The notes under the pieces were generated by a model. It had not been told where the DNA came from. It saw nothing but the letters and a program-made list of their open reading frames with translations, and did not search any database. The position numbers and the translations under genes are program-made. Positions 16,861 through 24,029 of a DNA stretch of 64,000 nucleotides are shown here, piece after piece. Position 1 is the first letter of the stretch. Each line of letters opens with the position of its first letter. This DNA is from an uncultured Porphyromonadaceae bacterium (GTDB taxonomy: Bacteria; Bacteroidota; Bacteroidia; Bacteroidales; Muribaculaceae), in NCBI GenBank assembly GCA_902461565.1, contig CABPYL010000012.1, forward strand, positions 13,528-77,527. Direction: 5' to 3'.

Positions 16861-17366
16861 TAAATTTATTAAACCGTGCGATTTTGTTTCAAAAAGTTCA
16901 CTTTTAACCTCGAATCAGCGCCTATTTGTCTCCATCGGGCATCCTATACTTCCATTGCGGAAGAGCTGAACTATCATGTGAATTGGTTTTCAATGATTTT
17001 TATCAATGAAAAATCAACCATACAAGAAAAAAGAACGGTACAACTACCCTTTATAGAAATGAGAGAGCGAAAAAGTTGCTTTTAGGAAGTGAAAGGATTA
17101 GATAGGCATGTGTTCTGAACGAAAGATTTGACTAAATCTTAACAGTTGATAAGCATTTTATAATTTAAGACAGAAAGCAAAGAGATACTAAAATTCAAGG
17201 AAATACGCTGTATATCACCTGAAATGTGTACTTTTGCGTATGCAAGCCAAATAAACATATAAACTCACCTCTTGAATAATATGTTTATGGCTGACGAATC
17301 TCTAAACACCGGGCTTATAGATAATAAAGGCAAAGTGTAATTTACTAAATCAAAAATTTGAAGATT
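16861..17366. other. AT-rich intergenic region
   Basis: About 500 bp between divergent genes, clearly more AT-rich than its left neighbour. A TACTTTTG at 17229-17236 could be the -7 element of the lipoprotein gene at 17367, but no good -33 partner is visible. I see no gene or stable RNA fold. Confidence 0.4.
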
Positions 17367-18113
17367 ATGAAACTGACCGATAAGAGTTTTTGGATCTTGA
17401 TGATTTCAATAATTGCCATATCCTGTAATAACCAATCGTCAAAACTTGATACAGAAACTGCTAATACTGCCCAATCTGTTGAAAACGCGATTTTCTGCGT
17501 TCAAGAAATCAGTGAGGAAGAATATATGCAAGCCAGTAGCACAGCATCTGATTATAATATTTATCCACAACGTATTGATTCGATAGCTAAACAAGATGTT
17601 TTGAATAAAATTTTTCAAGACACTCAAAAACGTATAGCCAAGTTGGATTCATTGGATAAATGTGAGATATCCGAAACTGTAACGGAAGAAGAACTTTTTA
17701 GGATGGATAATTTGCTTTATTATCCTGAACTGAATTTATTGGGTCTAAAAATGCCACTTGATTATCATAACTATAATATATGGTGGTATGATTCCACATC
17801 AGGCAACTGGGTTGATGATACAAACCTTGAACCGTCTGCCATTAACAAAAACAGAGTTTTAGTCTGCCAAGCCTTTGATGATTGCGACATTCATTTAGAC
17901 TTGCATTTCTTCCAAATTGACAAAGATCTAATTCACGAAATTCAAATATATAGTAATGTAATGTATAGTGGAGATCCTTGGATGTCTCTAACCGAAGAAG
18001 ACCATATTGAGCCAATCTTCTGGAACAAAAACAATACTCTCTATCTACGTTCCTATGCTCATGCTAAACACAAAATCGTTTACTTGAAAATTACACTATC
18101 TGAATTTATCTGA
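17367..18113 (+). CDS. Hypothetical AT-rich lipoprotein
   Basis: The protein has 248 residues and no family I recognise. The N-terminus (MKLTDKSFWILMISIIAISC) is a lipoprotein signal with the lipobox IISC-like end, so the mature protein is lipid-anchored. The rest is acidic and hydrophilic with several Tyr/Trp-rich stretches (YHNYNIWWYDSTSGNW). Base composition is strikingly AT-rich relative to the 55%-GC-like neighbours, which suggests recent acquisition. It stands alone, next to the repeat-flanked toxin-antitoxin-like module. The start is the ATG at 17367; a TTG three codons upstream is possible. Confidence 0.68.
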   Translation: MKLTDKSFWILMISIIAISCNNQSSKLDTETANTAQSVENAIFCVQEISEEEYMQASSTASDYNIYPQRIDSIAKQDVLNKIFQDTQKRIAKLDSLDKCEISETVTEEELFRMDNLLYYPELNLLGLKMPLDYHNYNIWWYDSTSGNWVDDTNLEPSAINKNRVLVCQAFDDCDIHLDLHFFQIDKDLIHEIQIYSNVMYSGDPWMSLTEEDHIEPIFWNKNNTLYLRSYAHAKHKIVYLKITLSEFI

Positions 18114-18269
18114 TTTATATTTCAATAACCAGATGTTGCTACCGCTTTGCGCTTTCATAGCGTCAGCGTAGAAAGGTTGAACGGGCATTGAGGGGTGATA
18201 GCGACAATAGCGGTGAAGTCGCAAAGAACTTGTCAAGGAATCCTGTTTTGAAACGCCCGGTTTCAAGAG

Positions 18270-18372
18270 AATACAAGTTTCCAATATTGGCAACAAAAAC
18301 GGGAGCTTTTATGTTTAATCGAAGCCGTCGACCCGTGGAATGATTCCAACAGAGCCGACGGCCGTCATTTTT
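18270..18372. repeat. Left copy of ~104-bp direct repeat flanking the DUF3990 module
   Basis: Matches 19575-19678 in the same orientation with about five mismatches and one 1-bp indel over ~104 bp. Both copies contain the GCCGTCG...CGACGGC hairpin and T-run. The left copy keeps the promoter -33 and spacer of the module but lacks the -7 box, which lies just outside the repeat. Confidence 0.9.
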
Positions 18373-18409
18373 ATATGTCCTGACAGTAGCACTGCGATGA
18401 CAGACAACG

Positions 18410-18652
18410 TCACTCGCTTATGCCGTGGAGAGTACCGCGGCGCAGTTCTTCTTTATAGATTTCGTAGACAAATGCCGGGCTTTCTATATACATATCGGTA
18501 TTGCGGTCGCATAATTTCAAGAATGTCTGCGAATTATGAAAAAGCAACAATGCTTTCTCCAGGCCTACATTCTCGTCTGCGATAATCCGTTCCACAACTT
18601 TCGTTGTAATGTATTCAACCAGGAAATTAAAATTGTTATCTTCTGTTTTCAT
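18410..18652 (-). CDS. Small DUF3791-like protein, third gene of TA-like module
   Basis: Protein of 80 residues, mostly helical: LVEYITTKVVERIIADENVG, then LLLFHNSQTFLKL and a C-terminal FVYEIYKEE. The spacing resembles the DUF3791 domain, which in Bacteroidota and Firmicutes is found next to DUF3990 proteins. The assignment is by overall pattern only. Its start overlaps the end of the DUF3990 gene by 4 bp, so it is coupled to it. It could be a second antitoxin or accessory subunit. It ends ~40 bp before the left direct repeat, which supplies a terminator-like hairpin for the operon. Confidence 0.65.
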   Translation of the reverse strand: MKTEDNNFNFLVEYITTKVVERIIADENVGLEKALLLFHNSQTFLKLCDRNTDMYIESPAFVYEIYKEELRRGTLHGISE

Positions 18653-19122
18653 ACCTTTCTGATATAGTTGAGAGAACGCTCGGTAGCAAAGAAATACTGG
18701 GAGTTCAAATCTTTATATATCAAACCTGCCACTACCGCATCAAGATCGATAATCTCCATTTCGTAAAGCCCGAACAGACGGGCCATCCTGTCGTCGGCAA
18801 CCGGACCGATCACAATATCATAATCATGTCTGTATTCTTCATTATTTTGACTTCGGTTGGCCATTACGAATAGAGCCCACTCCCTATCTGGCTGTTCAAA
18901 TATTTTTATATTCAACCCATCCGACACGGCTGCATCAAAATCGAATTCGAATTCCGTTACTATTGCCAATCCTCCATACCGCCCGGCAATTCGTTTTGAC
19001 CAATAGGCTGCCTGTTCGTAAAGATGGGTGGTATAGAATCCTCTGCCAAAATCCTTGAATTTTTTTCCCTGAGCCAAATCGATACTCTCAATTGTCTGGT
19101 TGGAGCCATGATAGATTCTCAT
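18649..19122 (-). CDS. DUF3990 protein, ADP-ribosyltransferase-like putative toxin
   Basis: The protein has 157 residues from MRIYHGSN. Landmarks of DUF3990 are clear: MRIYHGS at the N-terminus (His5), KDFGRGFYTTHLYEQAAYWS (Tyr30), a middle DYDIVIGPVADDRM, and a final SQYFFATERSL. DUF3990 is grouped with the ADP-ribosyltransferase fold; the H, Y and final Q/E positions are compatible with an H-Y-E/Q active site. The target molecule is unknown. The start is placed at 19122 because its ATG overlaps the antitoxin-like gene's TGA (ATGA). Context (HTH-DUF3791 upstream, DUF3791-like downstream) points to a toxin-antitoxin or defence role, which is inference. Confidence 0.78.
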   Translation of the reverse strand: MRIYHGSNQTIESIDLAQGKKFKDFGRGFYTTHLYEQAAYWSKRIAGRYGGLAIVTEFEFDFDAAVSDGLNIKIFEQPDREWALFVMANRSQNNEEYRHDYDIVIGPVADDRMARLFGLYEMEIIDLDAVVAGLIYKDLNSQYFFATERSLNYIRKV

Positions 19123-19547
19123 ATCAATGCACCTCCGTTTCTTTTGCATACAGCGTACATGTCGTCCACGCAATCCTGCAACGACAGTTGGTGTTCTGCC
19201 TCATAATTGTCAATGGAAAATTTGAGACCTTTGAATCTTGACAGATAATTGCATGCCTCTGTTCTGGTGAGTCCGTACTGCCTGGCAAACATACCCAGAC
19301 TCATAACTATATAGTGAATAATATCTGTAGAAACAGAGTTATCGGGCGTCAGCTCAATCTGTGCCGATACGCCCAAGGCTTCCGACAGCTTGTTGATGGT
19401 CGCAAATGTTATTCCTCGGCCGTTTTCTATCTTTGAGATTTCTGATTTTGTTACGCCGACTCGCTCACCCAACTGCTCCTGTGTGAGTCCTAATTCTTTT
19501 CTCCGTTCATGGAACAGAGTGCCAATCTCGTCTATCCTATATGCCAT
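19119..19547 (-). CDS. XRE-family HTH regulator fused to a DUF3791 domain, putative antitoxin
   Basis: Protein of 142 residues. Residues ~8-62 form an XRE helix-turn-helix (LTQEQLGERVGVTKSEISKIENG). Residues ~73-137 (IIHYIVMSLGMFARQYGLTRTEACNYL... LSLQDCVDDMYAV) match the DUF3791 pattern that usually occurs as a separate small protein beside DUF3990. The fusion would join DNA binding (autoregulation) to toxin binding. It is the first gene of the three-gene module and overlaps the DUF3990 gene by 4 bp. Its promoter lies 20 bp upstream, with the -33 box inside the right direct repeat. Confidence 0.8.
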   Translation of the reverse strand: MAYRIDEIGTLFHERRKELGLTQEQLGERVGVTKSEISKIENGRGITFATINKLSEALGVSAQIELTPDNSVSTDIIHYIVMSLGMFARQYGLTRTEACNYLSRFKGLKFSIDNYEAEHQLSLQDCVDDMYAVCKRNGGALI

Positions 19548-19567
19548 GTCGTTCTTCTCTTATAGCG

Positions 19568-19599
19568 CAAAGTTAATACAAGTTTCCAATATTGGCAAC
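19568..19599 (-). promoter_or_regulatory. Promoter of the DUF3990 module
   Basis: Minus strand: GTTG (19596-19599), 20-bp spacer, TAACTTTG (19568-19575). The spacer contains CCAATATTGG, a perfect 10-bp palindrome (19586-19595), a plausible operator for the HTH protein. The repeat boundary falls at the last base of the -7 box. Confidence 0.68.
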
Positions 19600-19678
19600 A
19601 AAAACGAGAGCTTTTATGTTTAATCGAAGCCGTCGGCCCGTGGGAATGATCCCCGCAGAGCCGACGGCCGTCATTTTT
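19575..19678. repeat. Right copy of ~104-bp direct repeat, includes phosphatase terminator
   Basis: Same sequence as 18270-18372 (about 94% identical). Here the hairpin GCCGTCGGC/GCCGACGGC with its T-run (on the minus strand CGATTAAAC-type flank follows) lies directly after the alkaline phosphatase gene and is its likely terminator. Confidence 0.9.
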
Positions 19679-19691
19679 GTCTGTTCTTATT

Positions 19692-21077
19692 CTATTTGTT
19701 CTGCCCTACGATTTTGAGCATTGTATTTCGGATGTCGCAGTTGTTGTTTAGATGGCGGAATTCATCGGCGCCCACGCCTATGGCGAACAGAGGTACGGGG
19801 TTGCCGCTGTGGCTGGTGGTGGCGAAGTTTATGCCACTGTCCTTGTTGAGGAGCTTGAATACCTCCACGGCAAAAGCATTAAAGCTGGCGTAGAGCGTTT
19901 TCTGGTCGGCGCTGTTGCGCTGCTGGAAAGTCTGGTCGAATTTCTCGCGGAGTTTCTTCTCGTTTTCCTCCGATACCTTGATAGGACCGAAAAGTCCCAG
20001 ATTGTCGGCAAGATACATCTTCATGTCATCCCAGGTATATTCCATGCGGCTCTTGAGCAATGCTTTGCAGTATGTGCTGAACTCTTCCTTTGATACTTTC
20101 TGGTAGTCGATGTTGCGCAGTCCCCCGCCGGAGTATTTGGGGTGTGTCAGCACAAGGCCGCCAGTATCGTGATCGGCGGTTACTACGATCAGCGTCTCCT
20201 CGGGATGGGCCAGATAAAAATCGTATGCCACCCGGAGTGCCTGGTCGAAGTTAAGGACTTCCTTTATAGAAGCGCCGCCGTCGTTACCGTGCAGGGCATG
20301 GTCTATGTTACCGCCTTCCACCATCATGAAGAAACGGTCGGGCGAAGTCTTTTCAAGCTGTTTCAGGCATGCCTCTGCCAGCATGGGCAAGGTGAGGCGT
20401 CCGGCGATGGAATCGATCGTGTAACCGATGTTGCTCGATTTCATGTCGTCATTGTTGAGCACGAGCACGCGGTCCGAGGCGATTTCTTTAATTCCTTTTG
20501 GGCCCTGCACAATCTGTACCTTGTTGCGGGCGTACACCTCGGCGATGTCCGTCGGTTTGCCGTCCTTCTCCCATCCGTACAGACCCGAGCCTCCGATAAA
20601 CTGATAGCCCGATTCGGCCATCTGGCAGCAGATCTCGTATCCCATCTTGCGCGAGGGCACGTGTGCATAGAATGCGCCCGGCGTTGCGTCGCTGGGCGAC
20701 ACAGAGGTGGTGAGGCCCACGCCCCAGCCTTTGTCGAAAAGTATTTTGGCAATCGAAGTTACTGCGGTGGTGTCAGGAGCCATTCCAAGCATTCCGTTCT
20801 TGGTCTTGGTGCCGCACGACAGAGCCGTACCTGCGGCTGCCGAGTCGGTGATGTCGGAACTTGCCGAATAGGTAAAACTCCAGCTGTTCACCGGAAACTG
20901 AATCATCAGCAAAGGATCGCTGTTGCCGCGGATGGTACGGTTATAGTTCTGTGCGGCCTGTACGGGACCCATGCCCATACCGTCGCCAATATAATAGAAG
21001 ATGTATTTGAGCTCGCCTGCCCACGATGTTACTGAGGCAAAGACGAGCGCGGCGGAAAGCAGTCGTTTAAGGTTCAT
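19692..21077 (-). CDS. Alkaline phosphatase (PhoA family), exported
   Basis: Protein of 461 residues. It has a signal peptide (MNLKRLLSAALVFASVTSWA) and the alkaline-phosphatase metal/nucleophile set: IGDGMG, nucleophile Ser in TDSAAAGTA, VEGGNIDHALHGND, VTADHDTGG and the last His in TTSHSGNPVPLFAIG. It is a periplasmic zinc/magnesium phosphomonoesterase that releases phosphate. The start is set at MNLKRLL, which gives a proper signal peptide. The gene lies 1 bp from the GH3 gene and is the last of the lpxA-xseB-GH3-phosphatase run. Confidence 0.92.
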   Translation of the reverse strand: MNLKRLLSAALVFASVTSWAGELKYIFYYIGDGMGMGPVQAAQNYNRTIRGNSDPLLMIQFPVNSWSFTYSASSDITDSAAAGTALSCGTKTKNGMLGMAPDTTAVTSIAKILFDKGWGVGLTTSVSPSDATPGAFYAHVPSRKMGYEICCQMAESGYQFIGGSGLYGWEKDGKPTDIAEVYARNKVQIVQGPKGIKEIASDRVLVLNNDDMKSSNIGYTIDSIAGRLTLPMLAEACLKQLEKTSPDRFFMMVEGGNIDHALHGNDGGASIKEVLNFDQALRVAYDFYLAHPEETLIVVTADHDTGGLVLTHPKYSGGGLRNIDYQKVSKEEFSTYCKALLKSRMEYTWDDMKMYLADNLGLFGPIKVSEENEKKLREKFDQTFQQRNSADQKTLYASFNAFAVEVFKLLNKDSGINFATTSHSGNPVPLFAIGVGADEFRHLNNNCDIRNTMLKIVGQNK

Positions 21078-21078
21078 T

Positions 21079-22623
21079 TTATGCTGGTTTATATCGGTTA
21101 ATAATCTCAATTATGGCATCGGCTATGCGGCGGTCGTTGAACAGACGAGGCACTTTGCGCTGTCCGCCGAGGCGCCCTGTCTGTGCCAGCCACAGATCGA
21201 AAGTGCCGCGTGGCGCCTCTACAAGGTCGAGGCGGCCGAGGAAGATATCGCCGCTGCGTTTGGCCTGATAGTCGGAATTCACCTTCTGCAGTTCCCCGTC
21301 AAGGATATCGGCGAAAGCTTCGCTGCCGCATGCGGGCGGCACGGTCCACTCTATAATCCACTGGTGGCGTCCCTTGGTACGGTCGCCGGTGTATATCGGA
21401 GCTGCCGTGTAGTTCGCCGCGTGAGCTCCGGTGAGCGCACATGCGGCAGAAAGGGCGGCGTCGGTGTTCCATACCATTACCTCTTCGCCGAATACATTGA
21501 TATAACTGTTCGTGCGCCCCGCCACGCTTATGCGCAACGGACGCGTGCTGTTTACACGCACGGTGTCGCCCGGCGAGTAGCGCCACAGACCGTTCGCAGC
21601 GGATATTATCAGTTTATATACCCGCCCAGGATCAACTTTCCAGGCCGGTACAGGCGCACCCTGCGCGCCATTTATACTGTCGAAAGGCACGAATTCGTAG
21701 AATATGCCCGCATCGGCGAGCAGAAGCATACCCGCGTCGGCGTCGCGCGTGTCCTGCACGGCAAAGAAGCCCTCCGAGGCATTGTAGTTCTCAATGTAGC
21801 GCATCTTCGCGGTATCGGTAATGGCCTCATACTGCCGTCGATAAGGCCCGAAGGCTATGCCGCCGTGAAAAAACACCTCAAGGTTTGGCCACACATCATG
21901 TATTGTGGCGGCACCTGCCTCGGCGATAATGGTACGCAGCAACGTAAGAAACCACGACGGCACACCGCTGATATTGGTGATGTCGCTGTGTCTCGAGGCA
22001 GCCACGAGCGCAGGCAATTTTTTTGTCCAGTCCTGCATCAGCGCCACATCCTTGCCGGGTACGCGGAAAAGATTGGCCACCGGGTTTATGGCCTCGATAA
22101 GATTGGCCGACAGGTCGCCTACACGTACGCCGGAACGCAATTCTTTTATCTCGTTGGCAAAACTGCCGCCCAAAATCAGGCCCTTACCCGCAAACATGCG
22201 GCTGTCCGGATACAACGAGAGGTACGATGCCACTGCCTCGGCACCCCCGCGGTAGTGGTTCAGCCGCAGCGAAGCGTCTGTTACGGGAATATATTTGCTT
22301 TTGCCGCCCGACGTGCCGCTGGATTGCGCGAAACGGCGCGTAATTCCTGGCCACAGCACGTTTCCCTCACCGGCAAGCATACGGTTTACATCCTCGCGGA
22401 TATTCTCGTATTCAATCTCGGGCACTGCCGAGGCATAATCTTCGTAGCAACACAACTTACCGAAACCGTAGCGACGTCCGTATGCTGTATGCGCCGCCTT
22501 GTCCAGCAGACGCCGCAACAGACGCCGCTGGATGTCCTCAAGACCGGCAATATCTGCCCACGCATGACGCGCGGCAACGGCTCGCCGGAATATCAGTCGG
22601 GCTATAGGAGTGGCATTTAACAT
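21079..22623 (-). CDS. GH3 auxin-responsive promoter family (ANL-type) protein
   Basis: Protein of 514 residues from MLNATPIA. Motifs of the GH3/ANL adenylating enzymes are visible: the P-loop-like QSSGTSGGKSKYIPVT, ENYNASEGFFA, YSPGDTVRV and a C-terminal lid. Plant GH3s couple amino acids to acyl hormones. Bacteroidota homologues are common but uncharacterised; activation of an acyl or aryl acid by ATP is inferred. The upstream 15 codons of the frame overlap xseB and are not likely coding. The gene begins 1 bp after the xseB stop, in one operon with lpxA and the phosphatase. Confidence 0.88.
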   Translation of the reverse strand: MLNATPIARLIFRRAVAARHAWADIAGLEDIQRRLLRRLLDKAAHTAYGRRYGFGKLCCYEDYASAVPEIEYENIREDVNRMLAGEGNVLWPGITRRFAQSSGTSGGKSKYIPVTDASLRLNHYRGGAEAVASYLSLYPDSRMFAGKGLILGGSFANEIKELRSGVRVGDLSANLIEAINPVANLFRVPGKDVALMQDWTKKLPALVAASRHSDITNISGVPSWFLTLLRTIIAEAGAATIHDVWPNLEVFFHGGIAFGPYRRQYEAITDTAKMRYIENYNASEGFFAVQDTRDADAGMLLLADAGIFYEFVPFDSINGAQGAPVPAWKVDPGRVYKLIISAANGLWRYSPGDTVRVNSTRPLRISVAGRTNSYINVFGEEVMVWNTDAALSAACALTGAHAANYTAAPIYTGDRTKGRHQWIIEWTVPPACGSEAFADILDGELQKVNSDYQAKRSGDIFLGRLDLVEAPRGTFDLWLAQTGRLGGQRKVPRLFNDRRIADAIIEIINRYKPA

Positions 22624-22624
22624 C

Positions 22625-22849
22625 TTACTGCTGCAGTGTGCCGTCAAGTTCCTCGAGAACTTTGGCAAGCTCGCTCTCGGTGCGTGTCAGTTTGGCACGG
22701 CAGTAGCTGAGTAGTTCGGCGGCACGACGCGTACGCTCGGCAAGGGTGTCGACATCGCACGCATCGGAACGTAGAGCCGAAAGAATGCCCTCAAGCTCGG
22801 TAAGAGCCTGGGAATATGTCAGTTGTCGGATATCTGGTTGTTCGTTCAT
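22625..22849 (-). CDS. xseB: Exodeoxyribonuclease VII small subunit
   Basis: Small helical protein of 74 residues with the XseB pattern LTYSQALTELEGILSALRSDACDVDTLAERTRRAAELLSYCRAKL-type heptads (Y-x-x-A-x-x-E-L-x-x-I; SYC-x-x-x-L). Several copies bind XseA to make the exonuclease VII that degrades single-stranded DNA. xseA is not next to it here; the neighbours are lpxA and a GH3 gene, so partner expression is uncoupled. Length is typical. Confidence 0.87.
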   Translation of the reverse strand: MNEQPDIRQLTYSQALTELEGILSALRSDACDVDTLAERTRRAAELLSYCRAKLTRTESELAKVLEELDGTLQQ

Positions 22850-22869
22850 TGTTTAGTGTTGAAATACGC

Positions 22870-23658
22870 TCAGTCGCGGTCGAATACGATACCAGCCAAC
22901 TTCAGATCGTTCGCACGCACGAAATTAAGGATTTCGGCACGCACAGGCGAGTCCTCGATATCTGTTTCGATGCGTTTGAGGGCATTGAAAACAGAAGTCT
23001 GGCACTGATAGATGTGGCGGTAGGCCTTGGCGATATCGTCAATCTGGACCTCTGAGAATCCCGCGTGCTTGCGCATTATAACTGTGTTGACTCCGTAATA
23101 GACCACAGGATTGTGGGCCATGATAACATACGGGGGAACGTTCAGACTGATACGCGTGCCACCCTTTACAAGCACAAACTTGCCGATGCGGCATTTCTCA
23201 TGTACAATAACACCCGACGAAAGTATTGTGCCTTTGTCGATGTTAACGTCGCCTGCGATGCTCACATTGTTGCCGAGCACGCATCTGTCGCCGATGTGGC
23301 TGTCGTGGCCTATATGGCAGTTGGCACAGATAAGACAATCTGCGCCTACCGATGTGCTTTCGCCCGCATGAATACTGCGGTTTATGATAACGTGTTCGCG
23401 TATGCGGGTGCCATCACCTATGCGACAGTATGTCTTGTCGCCTTTCCAGCGGAAATCCTGCGGATCGGCGCCGACAATGGCGCCCTGGTAAACTTTGACA
23501 TTCTTTCCGAGAGCTGCACCGCTCACAATGGAAGCATAAGGCATAATCTCGCAGCCGTCGCCAATCTCAGTGTCGGCGGCGATATACGCAAACGGATGGA
23601 CTGTTACGTCTTTGCCAAGTTTGGCCGACGGATCTACATAGGCTAATGGACTAATCAT
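22870..23658 (-). CDS. lpxA: LpxA-like UDP-N-acetylglucosamine acyltransferase
   Basis: Protein of 262 residues. Repeated hexapeptides give the left-handed beta-helix of LpxA. The catalytic histidine region (CHIGHDSHIG) and the DVPPY-like NVPPYVIMAHNPVVYYGVN segment are present, and the C-terminal helical domain follows. LpxA adds the first 3-hydroxyacyl chain to UDP-GlcNAc in lipid A synthesis. Some positions are unusual (GDVNI in place of GxVxV, HEKCRIG in place of HQFxxIG), so this may be a second, diverged LpxA rather than the lpxC-fabZ-linked one. The start is set at MISPLAYV. It heads a run with xseB, GH3 and phosphatase. Confidence 0.8.
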   Translation of the reverse strand: MISPLAYVDPSAKLGKDVTVHPFAYIAADTEIGDGCEIMPYASIVSGAALGKNVKVYQGAIVGADPQDFRWKGDKTYCRIGDGTRIREHVIINRSIHAGESTSVGADCLICANCHIGHDSHIGDRCVLGNNVSIAGDVNIDKGTILSSGVIVHEKCRIGKFVLVKGGTRISLNVPPYVIMAHNPVVYYGVNTVIMRKHAGFSEVQIDDIAKAYRHIYQCQTSVFNALKRIETDIEDSPVRAEILNFVRANDLKLAGIVFDRD

Positions 23659-23688
23659 GGCGTATTCGTTTTTGGTGATTTTGTACCC

Positions 23689-23719
23689 CAAAGTTAGCCC
23701 AAAAATTTAAACCCGCAAA
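23689..23719 (-). promoter_or_regulatory. Promoter of the lpxA-xseB-GH3-phosphatase run
   Basis: Minus strand: TTTG (23716-23719), exactly 19 bp, TAACTTTG (23689-23696), 30 bp before the lpxA start. Confidence 0.78.
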
Positions 23720-23764
23720 ATTTCCCCACAAAAATCAGCATCTGAATTCAAGAGCCTATTAAAG

Positions 23765-23790
23765 AAAAAGGCCGCGCGATGCGCGGCCTT
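23765..23790 (-). terminator. Intrinsic terminator of tRNA-Gln
   Basis: A 10-bp stem, AAGGCCGCGC/GCGCGGCCTT, has a 3-nt loop and a TTTTTCTTT tail on the minus strand. It starts immediately after the tRNA 3' end. Confidence 0.9.
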
Positions 23791-23863
23791 GTAGCCTTAC
23801 CAGGATTCGAACCTAGACAGACAGTACCAAAAACTGTAGTGCTACCATTACACCATAAGGCTA
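23791..23863 (-). tRNA. tRNA-Gln (anticodon TTG)
   Basis: Minus strand: acceptor TAGCCTT/AAGGCTA, D arm TGGTGTAATGGTAGCA, anticodon arm ACAGT-TTTTGGT-ACTGT giving TTG, and T arm CTAGG-TTCGAAT-CCTGG. CCA is not encoded. Confidence 0.94.
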
Positions 23864-23898
23864 TCGTTCGCCCAACTCATACAGGAGCTAAAGCACTG

Positions 23899-23930
23899 CA
23901 AAATTAGTCAAGATTTTTAGAATCACCAAA
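23899..23930 (-). promoter_or_regulatory. Promoter of tRNA-Gln
   Basis: Minus strand: TTTG (23927-23930), 20-bp spacer, TAATTTTG (23899-23906). Confidence 0.68.
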
Positions 23931-23968
23931 TTTCGGAACATTTTTCTCCGGTTTTCGCCCTATAAAGA

Positions 23969-24012
23969 TAAAACGACGGCAACCCGCGCGCAGGCTGCCG
24001 TCGTTTTATCTT
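23969..24012. terminator. Intrinsic terminator of the Omp28-like gene
   Basis: AAAACGACGGCA pairs with TGCCGTCGTTTT around a GC-rich loop, 18 bp after the stop codon of the minus-strand gene. It is symmetric enough to work on both strands. Confidence 0.88.
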
Positions 24013-24029
24013 TTATGTTTTAATCTGCG

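Noticed and set aside
18096..18296. 66-codon minus-strand frame spanning the left edge of the left direct repeat
   Set aside because: It overlaps the end of the lipoprotein gene and the repeat, with no promoter or domain. It may be a decayed remnant but not a supportable gene.
20142..22620. Long plus-strand open frames opposite the phosphatase and GH3 genes
   Set aside because: They are antisense shadows of strongly conserved minus-strand genes. Their translations are His/Arg/Val-rich and show no domain.
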